Shown here: one piece after another, positions 10,766 to 29,689 of the stretch
Layout of the letters: each line of letters starts with the position of its first letter
Numbering within the stretch: the first letter of the stretch is position 1
NCBI RefSeq assembly: GCF_048128805.1
Contig: NC_135998.1
Span: 19,681,156-19,745,155 of the forward strand
Direction: 5' to 3'
From: Centroberyx gerrardi
Taxonomy: Eukaryota; Chordata; Actinopteri; Beryciformes; Berycidae
DNA length: 64,000 nucleotides
Notes under the pieces: generated by a model
The model's input: only the letters and a program-made list of their open reading frames with translations
The model's database searches: none
What the model was told of the DNA's origin: nothing
Position numbers and translations under genes: made by a program

Positions 10766-12032
10766 ATTTTTAGGCCTAAACAGTTTGCATTGGGTCTTCT
10801 GCATTTGTGTGTGATGTCAGCTTAGCCTAGATAGATGTTGGGAATTATTGGAAATGTCAATGTACAATTGATATACTTGGGTTTGATACTTTAAGCTCGT
10901 ACATTGGTCAGCTTCACAGACAAAACAGGTGGTGAACTTGAAACTAGCTGACAGGTGCGCTAAAGGAGCAGGAAGATCACCGCAACAACTATCCATCCTG
11001 AGTCTTGAAAACAAATTTTTACGTAAAACGTGAAAAAAAATCTGCCAGTGGGGCGAGGTCATTTCACTTATTCCAATGCGTATCGACTTGTTTCAAGGCT
11101 TTGTTCAATCAAGTGTCATTTGTGGCGCGATCTGCCTTTTTTCATGAGAATTGTCTCTAGTTTCTATAGAAAATTCCTGAAACACGGAACGTTACATTTG
11201 AAACCAGCGGAAGCATATCACCCTATTGACAGAATAATTCACTTATTTTAAGAAAAATAAGACTGAATATGAGACTAAAACAGATGTGGTTTTCGCCGTG
11301 ACAGTGCCTCTGCTTTGCCGCTATCCATTTAAGCACCTTGGAGAACTCCCGTCCATAAAAGAGCGCACCGCAGAGGATGAATTGGGATTGTGCGTAAAGT
11401 ACGTCAAAACTGCTGGGGAAAAAAAACACAGATGCTGCACTGTCTGGGCTCGCCTGTCTGAACAGTCTTTGTGGATGAATGTGAATGACTGTTCACTTCT
11501 TCAGATTTTAGCGAACTAAATCGGTCTACATTAGATTTGCTCGTGCGGTTCCTTGGATGTCAATGTGGCATTATGCATATGGAGTGTGCTGGAGAGATTT
11601 GAGTGATGCTATATGGGCCATATTCACCCGTCGCCTGGTAAGATGACAACATTTGCCTGTGTCTTGCGCATTTCTTGCATGTTTCTACTCTGGGTAAAAT
11701 CCATGCTAGTTTTTCACAGTTCCACATGCAGCAGTAAAGCACCTGTTATTTGTATGGTTGCGCAATGTTATGGTGTAACAAGATGCTCATGATGTTATTT
11801 TATGTCCACGCTGTAGATCGTGTTTCACTGGATTGGCCGAAGCAAATGCCAGTCAATCCACTCTTCATGCCTGCATGGTCGTGGTATAAACAGCATGGCC
11901 AAAGCACATTCCAGTCGGTCTAAATATATCTATTAAGGCCACAGGAGGGGAAGGACTGGTGTAGGGGTTTATCTTGGGACATTTCACTGTCCAATTCGCT
12001 TGAATTATCTTTCGAAGATTGTCAATCGGTAG

Positions 12033-17786
<5,754 letters not shown>

Positions 17787-18793
17787 GCCTTTGATATACG
17801 GCTATGCATCACAAAGCTTATTTTATGCTCTAGAACCTAGCGATGTTAAGGGCTTAGGAAGGTTGTGTTATGTTTTTTGCAAGGGTCAGAGCTACTGCAT
17901 ATTGTGAATATTAACACTTGGATCTAGACGCAGGCCTGCATGTAATGCCAAAGACACGTCAGGCAGGTCATAAGACTTCACAAGGCCTTCATAATGCTTC
18001 TGTATCTCTGATCAAAGCAACACACACACCTGCACTGCTCCTTCACCTCCAGTCAGCGCTAATTGATCGAGGTACAATTGAGAATAATGCTAATTCGCAA
18101 CGATTTGATAAAAGCACAAATAAGATGGTTTGGATTTTGATATTCCTAACAGTACCACTACCATCCTCGTCCTCAGCCGGACCTCTTTCTATTTCTATCC
18201 TCTTTCTATTCTTCCTCCAAGACTCCCTGTGCCGCTTCCTCTTTAGTTTCTTACCTCTTTTTACTTCCCCTTTCTCTGTTCCCTCTTCCTCTTTACTGCA
18301 ATTATTTTTTGAAATGTTTGAGCTTTTATTTTGGATTTCAATGGGAAATCATGTTGGACATTGAAAAGTGAGTTTGGTGTAAGTGTGTATCATTAGATGT
18401 ATCATTAAAATATATGAAGTAAATGACGTTGGGATATTCCACAATGTTCCTTATTGGCATAGCGATGATGTTGGTGATACCTTTCTGACTGAAATGATTG
18501 ATTCTATTCACAAGCAGAATTATTTATCAAAATGTGACCTTATTTTGATGTTACTGAATTTGGCTTGTTTGCTGAAAACAAATACCACACTTACTGTATA
18601 GAATCAAGGATTTTTACTACAGGGCCAAATATAATTTCTTGTATGCTTTAATGAGTTTAAGCCTACTTTATTGCAGATATTTGTTCACAGCTCTTTCACT
18701 GCAGCCTTTTCTGCTGCAGTCTATGCTTTAGCCCAACAGATAATCATGGTCTGTTTGTCAGTGGTGCTGATTCTATACTCCGCTAAACAACTG

Positions 18794-18795
<2 letters not shown>

Positions 18796-18824
<29 letters not shown>
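18796..18824. repeat. (TG)n microsatellite
   Basis: Pure TG run of about 14 units downstream of plpp7. Confidence 0.95.
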
Positions 18825-18826
<2 letters not shown>

Positions 18827-19714
18827 TGAGCGTGTGGAAAACATCATTTTTGAAATATCCGTTTTTATGCATTCAGTAATTTTCTCTTCTGAGTGTTTAT
18901 TTTATGGACAATGGAACCAAACTTGCTTGGACTTTTTTGCTGTGGCAAAATATTTCAGTGGGTTGGATCTGTGTGTAAATACAGTTTTGTGTACTTCAGC
19001 ATGTTTTCTTTTGTACAAGGATGAGTATATCATATTTTCATTGTGTTTTTGTCTGTCTCATTAGCAAAATGAGGTGGACAGTCAGTAAAATGTGGAATGC
19101 CTTCTTTAGTATTTCTTATATTGTTTGTGCACGGTCATAAAGATGCCATTTACCATCACAGTTTTTGGCTTCCTCTTGATTTCCAGGGTGAATTGTGTGT
19201 TTGTGAGCGTGTGTGGGTTAGATTCATGCTGTGCATCTGTTTACTTAAGGTTATGCAAATAGTTGAAATCTGGGTACATCTCTGTTCCAAGGGCCATAAA
19301 GAAAACATCAGTAAACATTAATCCATAAGTGATGTCTGTTCTCATGAATCAGCTGAAGCCTAGGAAGCATCATTGCCCCATTATTGTAGCTCTCCGCAGG
19401 AAATCCTTCCTGCATCTAAAAGTGGTTTCACATAATGATATCTTCAACGTGGGAACTCTTGCGTGTCTGTGTATGTGTGTGTACACAAGCATCCATGTGA
19501 GTGTGTGTGTGTGTGTGCCTGTGTGTTTCATGCAGTGGCATTTGTGCACATATTTGTGTCTATACCCAAAGATGGCTTCACCATCGTAGGCTCAGCTGTA
19601 AGCACGGACTGCTGAGGCGAGCTAACAAGCAAGAAAATTGGACCTGCCTATATTGAACTATGGACCACTGCTACTCATAGGGGGAAGTTAGTTCATATTC
19701 ACACATGCCTTTGA

Positions 19715-20040
19715 ATTCTTTATTTGTCACAATGTTCATCCAAAATGTGCAGTGAAATGCAATGTGGCATAAATCCTCAAGGCTGTGCTGAAAATTTAAG
19801 ATGAAATAGAATCTAATCTAAATACAACAAAATATACAGATAGAGAATAGAATAATAAAAAAAAAGATATAGAAAATATAAAATTTGAATTAAAAAATAT
19901 AAAATAACTTAAATACAACAAGAGTAAAGTCTGAAAAGACTTAGCAGTGGTGTGCAAATTGCAATATACATGTGCAAGTATGCAAGTTAAATATACAGTA
20001 CTTGTGCAATATGTTAATGTGCAAAACCATGCCAACAAAG
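19715..20040. repeat. Possible degraded LINE 3'-end-like repeat
   Basis: The pattern TTTATTTGTCACAATG, then CAGTGAAATGCAATG, an A-rich section, and a tail of GTGCAA-type units resembles the antisense of a common teleost LINE 3' region. The match is from memory of the general pattern only and the boundaries are unclear. Confidence 0.3.
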
Positions 20041-23000
20041 TTCAGCCAATGGGCAGCGTGTGTCCCCTGGCAAGGTCAGAGTTCACAGTTCTAATAGTTC
20101 TAAGCTGCTAAGCTGATGAGGAGACAAATTGAGGAGAAATCAACTTTAACTGGCAACCCCATTCAATAGAACTGGTATATGGGCTGGGAGAGTGTCCAAA
20201 ACAACAAAGCAGCTAACTCTCTACTAGGTGCGTTGCTCTCTCTCCTCCGTCCCCTCCTGCCTTCACCTGTTTCTTCCTCTTCCTCTCTACCCCACCCAAC
20301 CTACAGAACCTATTACAGATAGGGGCAACTCCTCCCCCCATGAACACCCCATGAACCCTTGATTTTATTTTTCTTTTCTTTCATTTTTCTCATTTTCTTT
20401 CTTTTTCTTATTTTCCCCTTTTACTTTTCCATAACTGCAAAAATAAAAGAACCCCCCCTCGACCAAGACATGACCCAGGCAGTGTGTGAAGCACACTGTG
20501 CAACAACGTCTCCAACTGTCATAAAGGCCTTATTTCTTCACAACCCGCTGACACGGCTGTAGCTTCCTGTCATGCTGCTCTCACCGCAGAACATCTGACA
20601 GGAAACATGGGCAGAGCCTTGTGCTCCGAAACTGCTCAGACACCGACAGCAGGAACAGAAACAGCTTTAAAAAATACCCCTTGACTGACTTTTCTTCATC
20701 TCTGGCTGGGGATTTCATTTGTGATTATCTATTTATTTGCATGATGCTCCACACAGATTCTGTCTTTCTCTTTTCTTTTTCCCCTCTTTCTGCTAATCTT
20801 TTAATAGTAAAGATTCTTAGTTATGTGTAGATTAGAGCAAGGTGGTACACATTAGGAGTGCATTAGGACCAAATGTCTCCATTTTCCTTAATTATTCATT
20901 GATTAGTTATCCAAATCCTGCCATTGAGAAAGATATAATTTCCTTGGCCAGCAGATTTGAAGAGACAGGTAGAACAGCAGAAGTAGAAACAGAGTGAAGA
21001 CAGACGACTGCCCTTGAGGAACTTGTTGCTTCTTACTCTAATCGCTGATGTGAGGCAGGTGGATCTGACAGAGGGAGGGACGGGCTCAAAATTTGAGAAA
21101 AAGTGTAAAAAGGAGGAGGAGAGGAAGAGTTTCTGTACTCAGCAGGGTCCTATGCTAAAAAAAAACCCTGGCACTTTGAAAATAAAGTAAAAATTCAATT
21201 AATTAAAAATATTATTTGTATTTCACTTGAACTGGTTTGAACTGAACTCAACTGTCTATTCAGTTCAACCGGCATATCAAACTAGCTCTGATCCTGATCC
21301 TGCTCATCTGTATAAAGCACCATGCATAGCAGAAGAGTCTTCTTTTGTCCCTTAATCCAAACCCGTTCCCAACTGTGCCGCAGTTGCGATGCAGGTGTAG
21401 GAGCCTCGCCCCTCTCCCTTCTCCTGTCCATCCTCACTCTGTAATAACAATAGTAATCAAGTATTCTCAGAGCCTCGTCCTTGACTCAGCGTTTTACTGA
21501 GACAGCCTGTCAGACCCGATTCAGGATCCAGCAGCTTGAAAAACACAGAGAGCAGCGTAATCCAGCATTCCTGTGAATAGCTTTTCATGCTAAATGGAAA
21601 TGATCAGCTTTGTTTTGAACACCTGTGAGGAACAGCTACACAGAAGTGATAGCAGTTAGTGAGCTTATTATTGATAAAGACTTGTGATATAAGGCAGTAA
21701 ATATTATTTTTTCTTTATGATTACATCGACAAAGATTTGATGCTGAGTCGAAGCAGAAGTAGAAAGAACTTTTAAGATGTCTTACTGAATCTGAGATGGC
21801 TCCAAAAACCTGAAGCAGGGAGTCACATCATGCTAAAATTCAAAATGGCCTCCTCTCCTACATACAATATAATGCAATTGGAATTAAAAATATCAAACCT
21901 CCATAAAGCATTCCTCACTCTATCGGTTTGCTGACTGTGGTGTTCCAACTTACTCCTGTCTAAACATTCTTTTTGTCCCACACAGGCTTGCTTGTGCCGA
22001 AATCAAGGCCTCTACAACTCTACAGAACACATACACTATACCTGTGTGTAAGTGCTGATAGTGCCTGCGGAGCTGCTTCTGTAGGCATCCATTTCCACTG
22101 AGTTAGTAGACACTACACTTCCTACTGTTATGTCTTTATTCTCCGTCTGTGTCCTCCCCGGTCTTAGATTTGCATGTTTGAATTCTTCTGTTGAGATAGA
22201 TAGAGGTAACTTTAGACACCACAGCTTTCCTGGTAACACTGACCTCTGTATATAGGTCTGCTCTAAGCCTCTTATCATGTCTTGCTTTAACGCCTGCTGT
22301 TTGCTGCCAAACACCTAATCTGCTGGTTGAGCTCGTCTGTAAAGCTCACATTTTGCCATCTTTCATAAGCTTATGACAAGCTTCTGCAGTATAATTGGAA
22401 ATGTTCCATCATAGAAATGTAGAAATTATTGTCTGACCTTAACAGCATTCAGACTGCAACATGCAGGTTAATCAAAGCTTATTTATTTTTAGTTTGCTAT
22501 ATTGTGGCAAATAAATCTACCACACACTGTCCTGATAATTGGTTTTAGGCCAGTTGGGAAAGCGCCATGCATGCCGGATGGCTGATTGTGAACATCAATG
22601 TGAATTCAAGGCTCTTTGTCAGTTACTACAATGAACAATAATGTAGCTTGAGTTAACTGATCATTTTTCATTTTGTTCTTTTGTGGAATCCTTAGGCTAC
22701 TAAATTCAAGTTTAAATGGAACTACATAGTAATTAAATGTGACTTTGCATGACAGGTGTCTTTAATGCTAACGAGGATGATCCTCTTTTATCCTTGAAAG
22801 ATGAGTCTCTTCGCAGACCAACAGAGTCTCAGTCCTGTTTACCAGCAGGACAAACCACCTTGCTACTCACAGAGACACATGACAAGTGAATTGAGTTGAA
22901 CAAAAATAGGATTTATACCAGGGGAGTGAATTTACCTGCTGGATTAGATCGGATTAACAATTCTGAAGTCTAAATTTAACAGCATGGCACATGAAAATGC

Positions 23001-23450
23001 TGAAATTGAATGTTTGAAATGTATGTAATTTCCCTTTGAAGCACAGCACACTTCTATTGTGTATTGGGCCTACCTTTTTATGGACAAAGTATGACAAATT
23101 TTAAATGTAAACATTACATCAAAATGAAATCAAAATGCTAGTAAGTGTGAGGTCAGACAGAAGGAAAACATTAAGAACATAAACTGTTACACTTTTTCAA
23201 AGTATTTGGTACAGCAACAGGTAAATTATGAGTCTAGTCTGAAAAAGACAAAGTAATATTTTCTGACATTTTACTTTTTGATACCACACTTTGTAACCAT
23301 ATAACAGATTAAAACAGCTGGTGGACCAGTGGCTGCTATTTATGTCTGAGGACTGGTAGAGAGGGGAAGGACAAGTGCTCCCTCTAGAGGAAACTGTCAC
23401 TGAACTGCAGTGAAACAGGAACTGATCTTGTTTTGGCTGACACTACGGAC

Positions 23451-23502
23451 TATGGACACTAGTTATAGACACTAGTTATAGACACTAGTTATGGACACTA
23501 GT
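23451..23502. repeat. 13-bp tandem repeat, 4 copies
   Basis: Four units of TATRGACACTAGT in a row, differing only at the G/A position. Each contains a SpeI-type ACTAGT palindrome. Confidence 0.95.
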
Positions 23503-25636
23503 TATGCTCTGCTCATTATAAATGGAAAGGTTGTGATTTTTGGACTCAATACAGGCTCAAATACAAACTATAACTTTGTGACCATGGTTGACCATTGTCT
23601 GATGTTGGCCCTTGCTGCTAGCAAAATGATTCAATGCAAATATAAAAACCTTATTTGCATATTGCTTGCAACATTTATATGGAAGAAAAAAAACACACAA
23701 CAGGTTGCTCTTGAGATATCAGAAAGTGTGAGTTTTTAATGAGTTTCACCAATTATTGAAAAAGTTTCACTTTATAAAAAGGAACAACTTTTTCATTTGT
23801 AAAACCTATAGACTTAAAAAAAAAAAAAAAAGGAACAAAAATTCCCATACCGAAGCTGCTAATGCTATGCTAAAATGATTGATTAAATGATTGATTGATT
23901 ATTAGATAGATAAACTCGGATCTGACAAAGTTCAAGCACAGCAAATAGAAATCAACTCACTGACCACCTGCAGAAATCAGTAGAAGTCCAGAAAGTTCCT
24001 AATTAAAGAAGATGGTTCCACAGTCTTCTCTGACACATCGAAACCACCTGACTTTCTGCCAGTGTATTCCTCTCCCTCTTTCCACTAACTTTCCCCCTCC
24101 CTCTGTTGTTGAACATTGATTTCAGTCCTTATGATCTAATTCATGTACAGTGTTTGGTTTGTTCCTCCTTGTCACTTTCACTTCAGTGTGGCAAACATCT
24201 TGGCAACAGACAGAGATGTCCAGTGGTTAGTGCCTTGTTTATCAGCCACTGTTTCCAGTACAAGGACTGTGTGATGGACTGTCTTGTTTCCTACTGGGTT
24301 CTGCATGGGCTGGCTGTTCTTGCTCCTTGTAATTTCCTGCCTTCTCTTTTTCTCCTCTCTCTGGCCTTAGGTGACTGCATTATCTTTCCGGTCTTATGAG
24401 AAAAAAAAAAACATTGGGCATGCTAACAATTCATGAAAATGAAAACCTGTCTCTGTCTCTGAATACTTGATTCTGAGAGCTCTTTATAACTGTACTCGCC
24501 AAAATCCCAAAATAAGCAAATTAAATGGCCTAACTTTGCACAGACAGAGCGGCGTATGAGTAGATTATATGTGGGGCAAGGGTAAATTAATGAGGAAAAC
24601 GGCCTTTGGTTTGTTGTAAGTAATGAGCCCAACAATGTATTGAAGTGACGCGATGTGACATGCCTTTTGGTTGTTTATGTGGGAGTCTTGTAGCTGTAGT
24701 GCAGCAGTCAGTCAGCTTGATCTCTGCACTGCTGTGAGCTAGATACTGGTCAGCATACTGGAGCAATGCTCACAGCCTGTCTTATCTGAGAGAAGAAAAT
24801 TAAAAGAACCGATTAGTCATCGTATCATGTCAGTATTATTCTCACTTATTATATTCATTACTGGAGGACATAGAGGGACAGTTTTGAATCCGACAGTTGT
24901 TGGCCTTTCAGTCCAAGTCATTGTGTTTGAAAGATCTTTCAACAAATGTACACACGTTTCTAGAAATGGTACCTTTTCTGGGGAAAGCAGCTATTCGGTG
25001 TTGTTACCAATGTATTTAAAGTACAAATGGAGTCTGAAATTTCAAAACAAATTGTTAGTGTGTAGGATGAATTTCCATATGCTTTAAGCAATTTGTATGA
25101 ATTTGTATTGTTGAGAATGCAATGATGATGAGCATCCAACCTTTTCTCAAAATATTGGGTACGGTAGTTTGCAATTTGAAAGGGGTTTTTAGTGTGAAAA
25201 CAGACTTTAGCAAGTACAAGATAATATTCTGATCGGAATCAAATAATGAAAAATCCAGAACTTTACAGTTAAGGGCCATGTGAGGATACTGAAATTGTAT
25301 AACATAACACAAACTGGTACAAGTAGTTGTACCACTAAAAAGAGCAACGCTGCCCACCAGTGACGGACATCTCAGTTGCCATGGCGCCGGGCTTGGCTGC
25401 CCATCTCAAGTTCAGCTGAGGATGTAACAAGATGCTACTTGCTGCCGCCACAGTATCACATGAGAGTCATTGTGATCCCATTGTTTTAGTCATTGTCTCA
25501 GTAAACAGCCGTCACCCTGATGCCAACTCTCCCTGAGCGAACAGGAGAGGAGTGAGAGAGCGCAACACAATATTCACCACAGGCCTGTGATAAGAGGCTA
25601 AGCAGCTATCTACTGACATGTCTGGGTTCGCTTTAC

Positions 25637-25664
<28 letters not shown>
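25637..25664. repeat. (GT)n microsatellite
   Basis: About 14 GT units followed by a second short GT run after AAAT. Confidence 0.95.
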
Positions 25665-25668
<4 letters not shown>

Positions 25669-25989
25669 GTGTGTGTGTCCCACATACAAACAAACAGTCC
25701 ATGCTTTACCTGCTAGCCAGAATAAAGTTTTGTTACAGTACTAGATTAGGAATAGCTTCAATTTCAGTGTTGTTTGTCAATGTTGTCAATGTTTTATTGC
25801 TGTATCTATATCATTATATTCATTTATATGATTTTGTATTAACATTTATACACTTATCATCATTATATTCATATACATATCTTCATTAAATACTATATTT
25901 TAGTATTTGGTACTGGAGGCCAATGTTTTTCTTTTTTCTTTTTTTTTACATCATACCCATATACAGCCACAGTGCGAAGTTAAGAAAAA

Positions 25990-26786
25990 GACAAATTCAG
26001 CTACTAGTCAGTGGAAAGGAAGCAATATTATTTCCACTCAGAAAGCCTGGGAAAGACCCAACTAAGCCCACTATTAGTCATTAACCGTTCAATTGCTCTC
26101 ACATCTCATTCATACAAAGCCATGGAACATATTATTGCAGAGAGCATCAAAGTATCAAAGATGTTTTAGGAAGGGAAAAGTCATAATACATCCTGTGATG
26201 TAAAATGAGATATGATGTAAGTCTGGAGGCTGAGGTGAAGAAAGCACAAGTTGTAGCTGCATTTTTCAATGTGGTTAGTTAATGCTTATTAAGCATTAAC
26301 TAACCCTTAACTTAGTGACCCTTATTGTAAAGTGTTTAACTGCATATTATCTTTTCCCAATATAATAAAATATGTTTTTGATAGAGCTTTGGATGGAGAT
26401 AGATTTGATAGGACAAAAAATATTGCAACACAATATTTGCTTGATATAGGTGGGTCCTTTAATTTAGAAGTTTTATTATTAGAAGAGGAATGGCTTGGCT
26501 CTCAATGTTAGTTTTATAGCTCTATTTATGTCATTACAATCACTTATATCATTATATATTATCGTTCATATACTTATTGCTACTGGATGTTCAGTTTCAA
26601 AACTGCAAAATGCAATGTTGTTATATCGACACTAGGGGTCACTATTTGATCAAACTCACTTTAAACCAAAGCAGATGGACAGCGGCAAATTAAGATACCA
26701 GTCAGGTGAAAGGAAGCAATGGTATTTCCAGTCAGGAAGCCAGTGATGTTTCCAACTAAACCCACTATTAGGTAGTTAGTTATTCC
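25990..26786. repeat. Pair of direct repeats, about 95 bp, 694 bp apart
   Basis: Segments 25990-26086 and 26684-26786 share AGTCAGTGGAAAGGAAGCAA / AGTCAGGTGAAAGGAAGCAA, then TATTTCCA, CAACTAARCCCACTATTAG and a following TTA-rich stretch, all in the same order. Upstream TATA/CATTATATTCAT-rich sequence is also weakly duplicated (about 25790-25910 versus 26515-26585). This fits an old local duplication or two copies of one repeat. Confidence 0.65.
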
Positions 26787-27219
26787 AGTAGATTGTTTTC
26801 CAATGTGATAAATGACGAGGAGAGCCCTTTTTTACAGATGATAGAAGAAAAAAAGGGACATACAACAAGAAGGAAGTTGCAAGAAGGAACCAATGAAGTG
26901 GAGCAGTGGCTGTCTGTTTGGGGATTTTAAATTTCACTTGAGAAAACAAAGAGGATGTTTTTACTAGCAAGAAGGTAAAGGCAAATGTGAATCTAAAGGT
27001 GAATGGGAAGTTGGGGGTTTTGCCTTTCACTGTGATTCCAGATTTATTTGGTCAGAGCAATAACAGGGTATTGTTGATTGTTCCTTCTTGAAGAATATGT
27101 ATCGTAATCTTGATAAAGAAGACATGAGACTAGACTGCAGATGAATTACACATAGAATACATTGTGCATATCAGCTGGGATAGCAGTGGTAAAACAGTGC
27201 TACTGCTCCTTATCTGAGC

Positions 27220-27842
27220 TCTAGTCATCCCCCTGCTCATTATACTGTAACTCCCTCCTGGCTGTCCAAATCATTCAAGTCCCTACAACAAATCTCCCCA
27301 AAATCTCCCATGTCACTTCCCTCCTACATTTTCTCCACTAAATCCCTGTGGCCACTCTTTCAAAACTTCATTCAAAACCCTATTACTGGTGTACAATGCT
27401 ACTAGGGAAGTTAGATAAGCATACCTCCCTCCCAACCAGGGTCCAGCCCCACACACCAAACTTCCTAACCCAGTCGGGACAGCAGGACATCTTCCATTGA
27501 ATCTGAAAGCTAATTTGTTTCCTCTCCTCATTAATTCACACTCCCCTCTCCCCTTATCTTTCTCCTCTGTGTGCATCTAATTTTGCTTCAGTATTGTTAA
27601 AAAAAACCCTTCGACCTTTTCTCCTTGGCACATTAACACTTCTCTATCATGCATGCTCATTCTTGTGGCACGGGGAAATGTGTTACATCTGGTCTGGGCG
27701 TTGTGGCTTTTACCTTTGCACTCACTGTTGTTGGCTGTTTGTAATGTTGGTGATCTAGGAATGAAAGTTCACTCTTCTGTTGTATGTTGCTCTGAAAAAG
27801 ATCAAGAGCTAAATGTCTGTAGTGTAATGTAAATGTAAAATG
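27220..27842 (+). mobile_element. L2-type LINE 3' end (decayed)
   Basis: The segment contains CATTCAAAACCCTATTACTGG-like and CTGGTGTACAATGCT-like phrases typical of the 3' coding end of teleost L2 elements. It ends with TTGCTCTGAAAAAGATCAAG, GCTAAATGTCTGTAGTGTAA and an ATGTAAA tail, matching the usual teleost ending GCTCTGGATAAGAGCGTC / GCTAAATG / TAATGTAAATG. Many stops are present and no enzyme is intact. Confidence 0.55.
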
Positions 27843-27893
27843 CTATAATCATCTTTGTCAAAGTCTTACATTGTTTTAAACTTACTCTGAGTC

Positions 27894-27976
27894 AAACTGT
27901 TACTAGTGCTACGAGACAATTATTATTATTATTAATAATAATAATAATAATTGTCTCGTAGCACTAGTAACAGTTT
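27894..27976. repeat. Perfect 83-nt palindrome
   Basis: Two 41-nt arms are exact reverse complements around a single central base at 27935. The outer 26 nt of each arm (starting AAACTGTTACTAGTGCTACG) are unique-looking, and the inner part is (ATT)n/(AAT)n. Complementarity stops sharply at 27893 and 27977. It lies between two LINE 3' ends. Confidence 0.97.
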
Positions 27977-28059
27977 AATTAATGTCATGATTTGGTTTTA
28001 CTATTGATTTTATGTCCTCTTTTATATCTTTTCCTTATCTTTTACTTTTTTATTATGTT

Positions 28060-28195
28060 TTCTGATCCTTTTTTGTGTTGTTTTATTCTGTTTTACTGCT
28101 GTATTTTGTACTTGCTTTGTGAGAGACTTTGTAACACTGTTAAGAAAGGTGCTATACAAATAAAGTTTATTATTAGTATTAGTATTAGTATTAAT
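28060..28195 (+). mobile_element. L2/Maui-like LINE 3' terminus
   Basis: It ends TTTGTAACACTGTTAAGAAA, GGTGCTATACAAATAAAGTT, then a (TATTAG)n-type tail. This is the well-known 3' terminus of teleost L2-clade LINEs, including the AATAAA signal. Only the tail is recognised. Confidence 0.65.
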
Positions 28196-28987
28196 TACAG
28201 AAACATCAGGTTTGTTGGAAGCTGATAGCCTCCATGCTATGACATAGATAGCCTGAATCATAACGTTACCACCAACCTTTTTCCTCTGTGACTTAGTGAA
28301 GCCGGAGTCTCTCAGCTGTTAAACGGGCCTCAGGACACCAGTTCTCTCATGGCGCCACCCAGTTAGATGCCATATGAATCACCTGGTTCGGCGACAACAT
28401 GACCATCATCAGACCTCAGGAGGGGAAAATGGCAGAATGAGGAGTCTGATAATGTCTGTGGTGTTTTTAAGATGCCACTCCTGAGGTCTGGCAAGACGTA
28501 ACGGTCCGCCAGGGGAACGCATCGTGTGCAAAGTCACAGGGGTGCAGGGTCACTGTCCCACTGGCCACCAGTTGTGTCTTACACCTACCATCTAAAAGAG
28601 AGGGGGGGATGGAAATAGAAATATTGTGTTGATAAGAGTATTATTTAACAAGAAATTCAGTTCCCGTTCACGTTCCGTCTCCTGAACACAACAGCAGTGG
28701 CAATAATGCCAATGAGCTGTGCACAAATGTGTATTAGAGAAAAGTCAGAACTTTCTCATATAGTTTAGGCACTATTCAGCCAAATTACCAACAACACATG
28801 TCTGTTATTTATTTTTTATCTGTCTTTCCTGCTTAATTATTTGCTGAAAATGTAATGTGTGTTTTCAAGCAGGAGTGAACAAAATAATTTCAACTTGATA
28901 ACTATCAAGCTTCATATTCCACTCACATCATACAGACACACACATACTCAGCAGCAGTGTGCCATCCTCCTCATTTTACATCACTGC

Positions 28988-29010
28988 TCACACACACACA
29001 CACACACACA
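28988..29010. repeat. (CA)n microsatellite
   Basis: Pure CA run of about 11 units followed by a CTTTCTCTCT tract. Confidence 0.95.
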
Positions 29011-29689
29011 GTCTTTCTTTCTCTCTCTTTCTCTGCTTGATGCTCTCAGTTGACCCATCATGACCCATGAATCTATGAGTACATTTACACGTACTAATGT
29101 GATCTTAACCTGATTAAGCCAGTACTATTTATTAGTATTTCACGGCTAGAAACAGCTAGTAGTCTGACATTGAACTAGAGCAGTGTGGTCGGGGTGGTGG
29201 ATGGACATATAGTACATCTGCCTTCAAATCCAGTGACCCAGGTTCAACCCCAAACCTACGTATATGAGGATGTTTCCTATGAGTGAAGTCTTCATTTTTT
29301 TAAGCGGCAGGTTTAGGGATTCTTGCAACTGCCTGCCTGGTTGTTGGGGCAGTCGGAGTTTGTCCTGCAGGATGGGAGGGTCGCCTCAATGTGACTATAG
29401 CTTGCGGGAAGGAAAAAATTCTGACTGTTGTTTGCGCATTTACACCTAATAACAGTTCAAAACACTCAGCCTTCTTGGAGAGGGTGAGTGGGCCTACCGA
29501 CCTGCAGCTACATAGTCCCACTGGGAGACTTCTGTCCTCACATTATTCATGGTTCATGTAAAATGTAAAATATATGGTTATGTGTGATGTTTGTGTTATG
29601 ATTATACGCAGATGTGTGTGAGTGTTGTATGTATGTTAGGGTATATAACTGTTTTTGTGCATGTATGTTAAACATAACCACATGAACTC

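Noticed and set aside
29170..29265. tRNA-like SINE head (GGTTCAACCCC B-box) near 29.2 kb
   Set aside because: The B-box is plausible but no A box, body or tail could be matched to the two clearer SINE copies.
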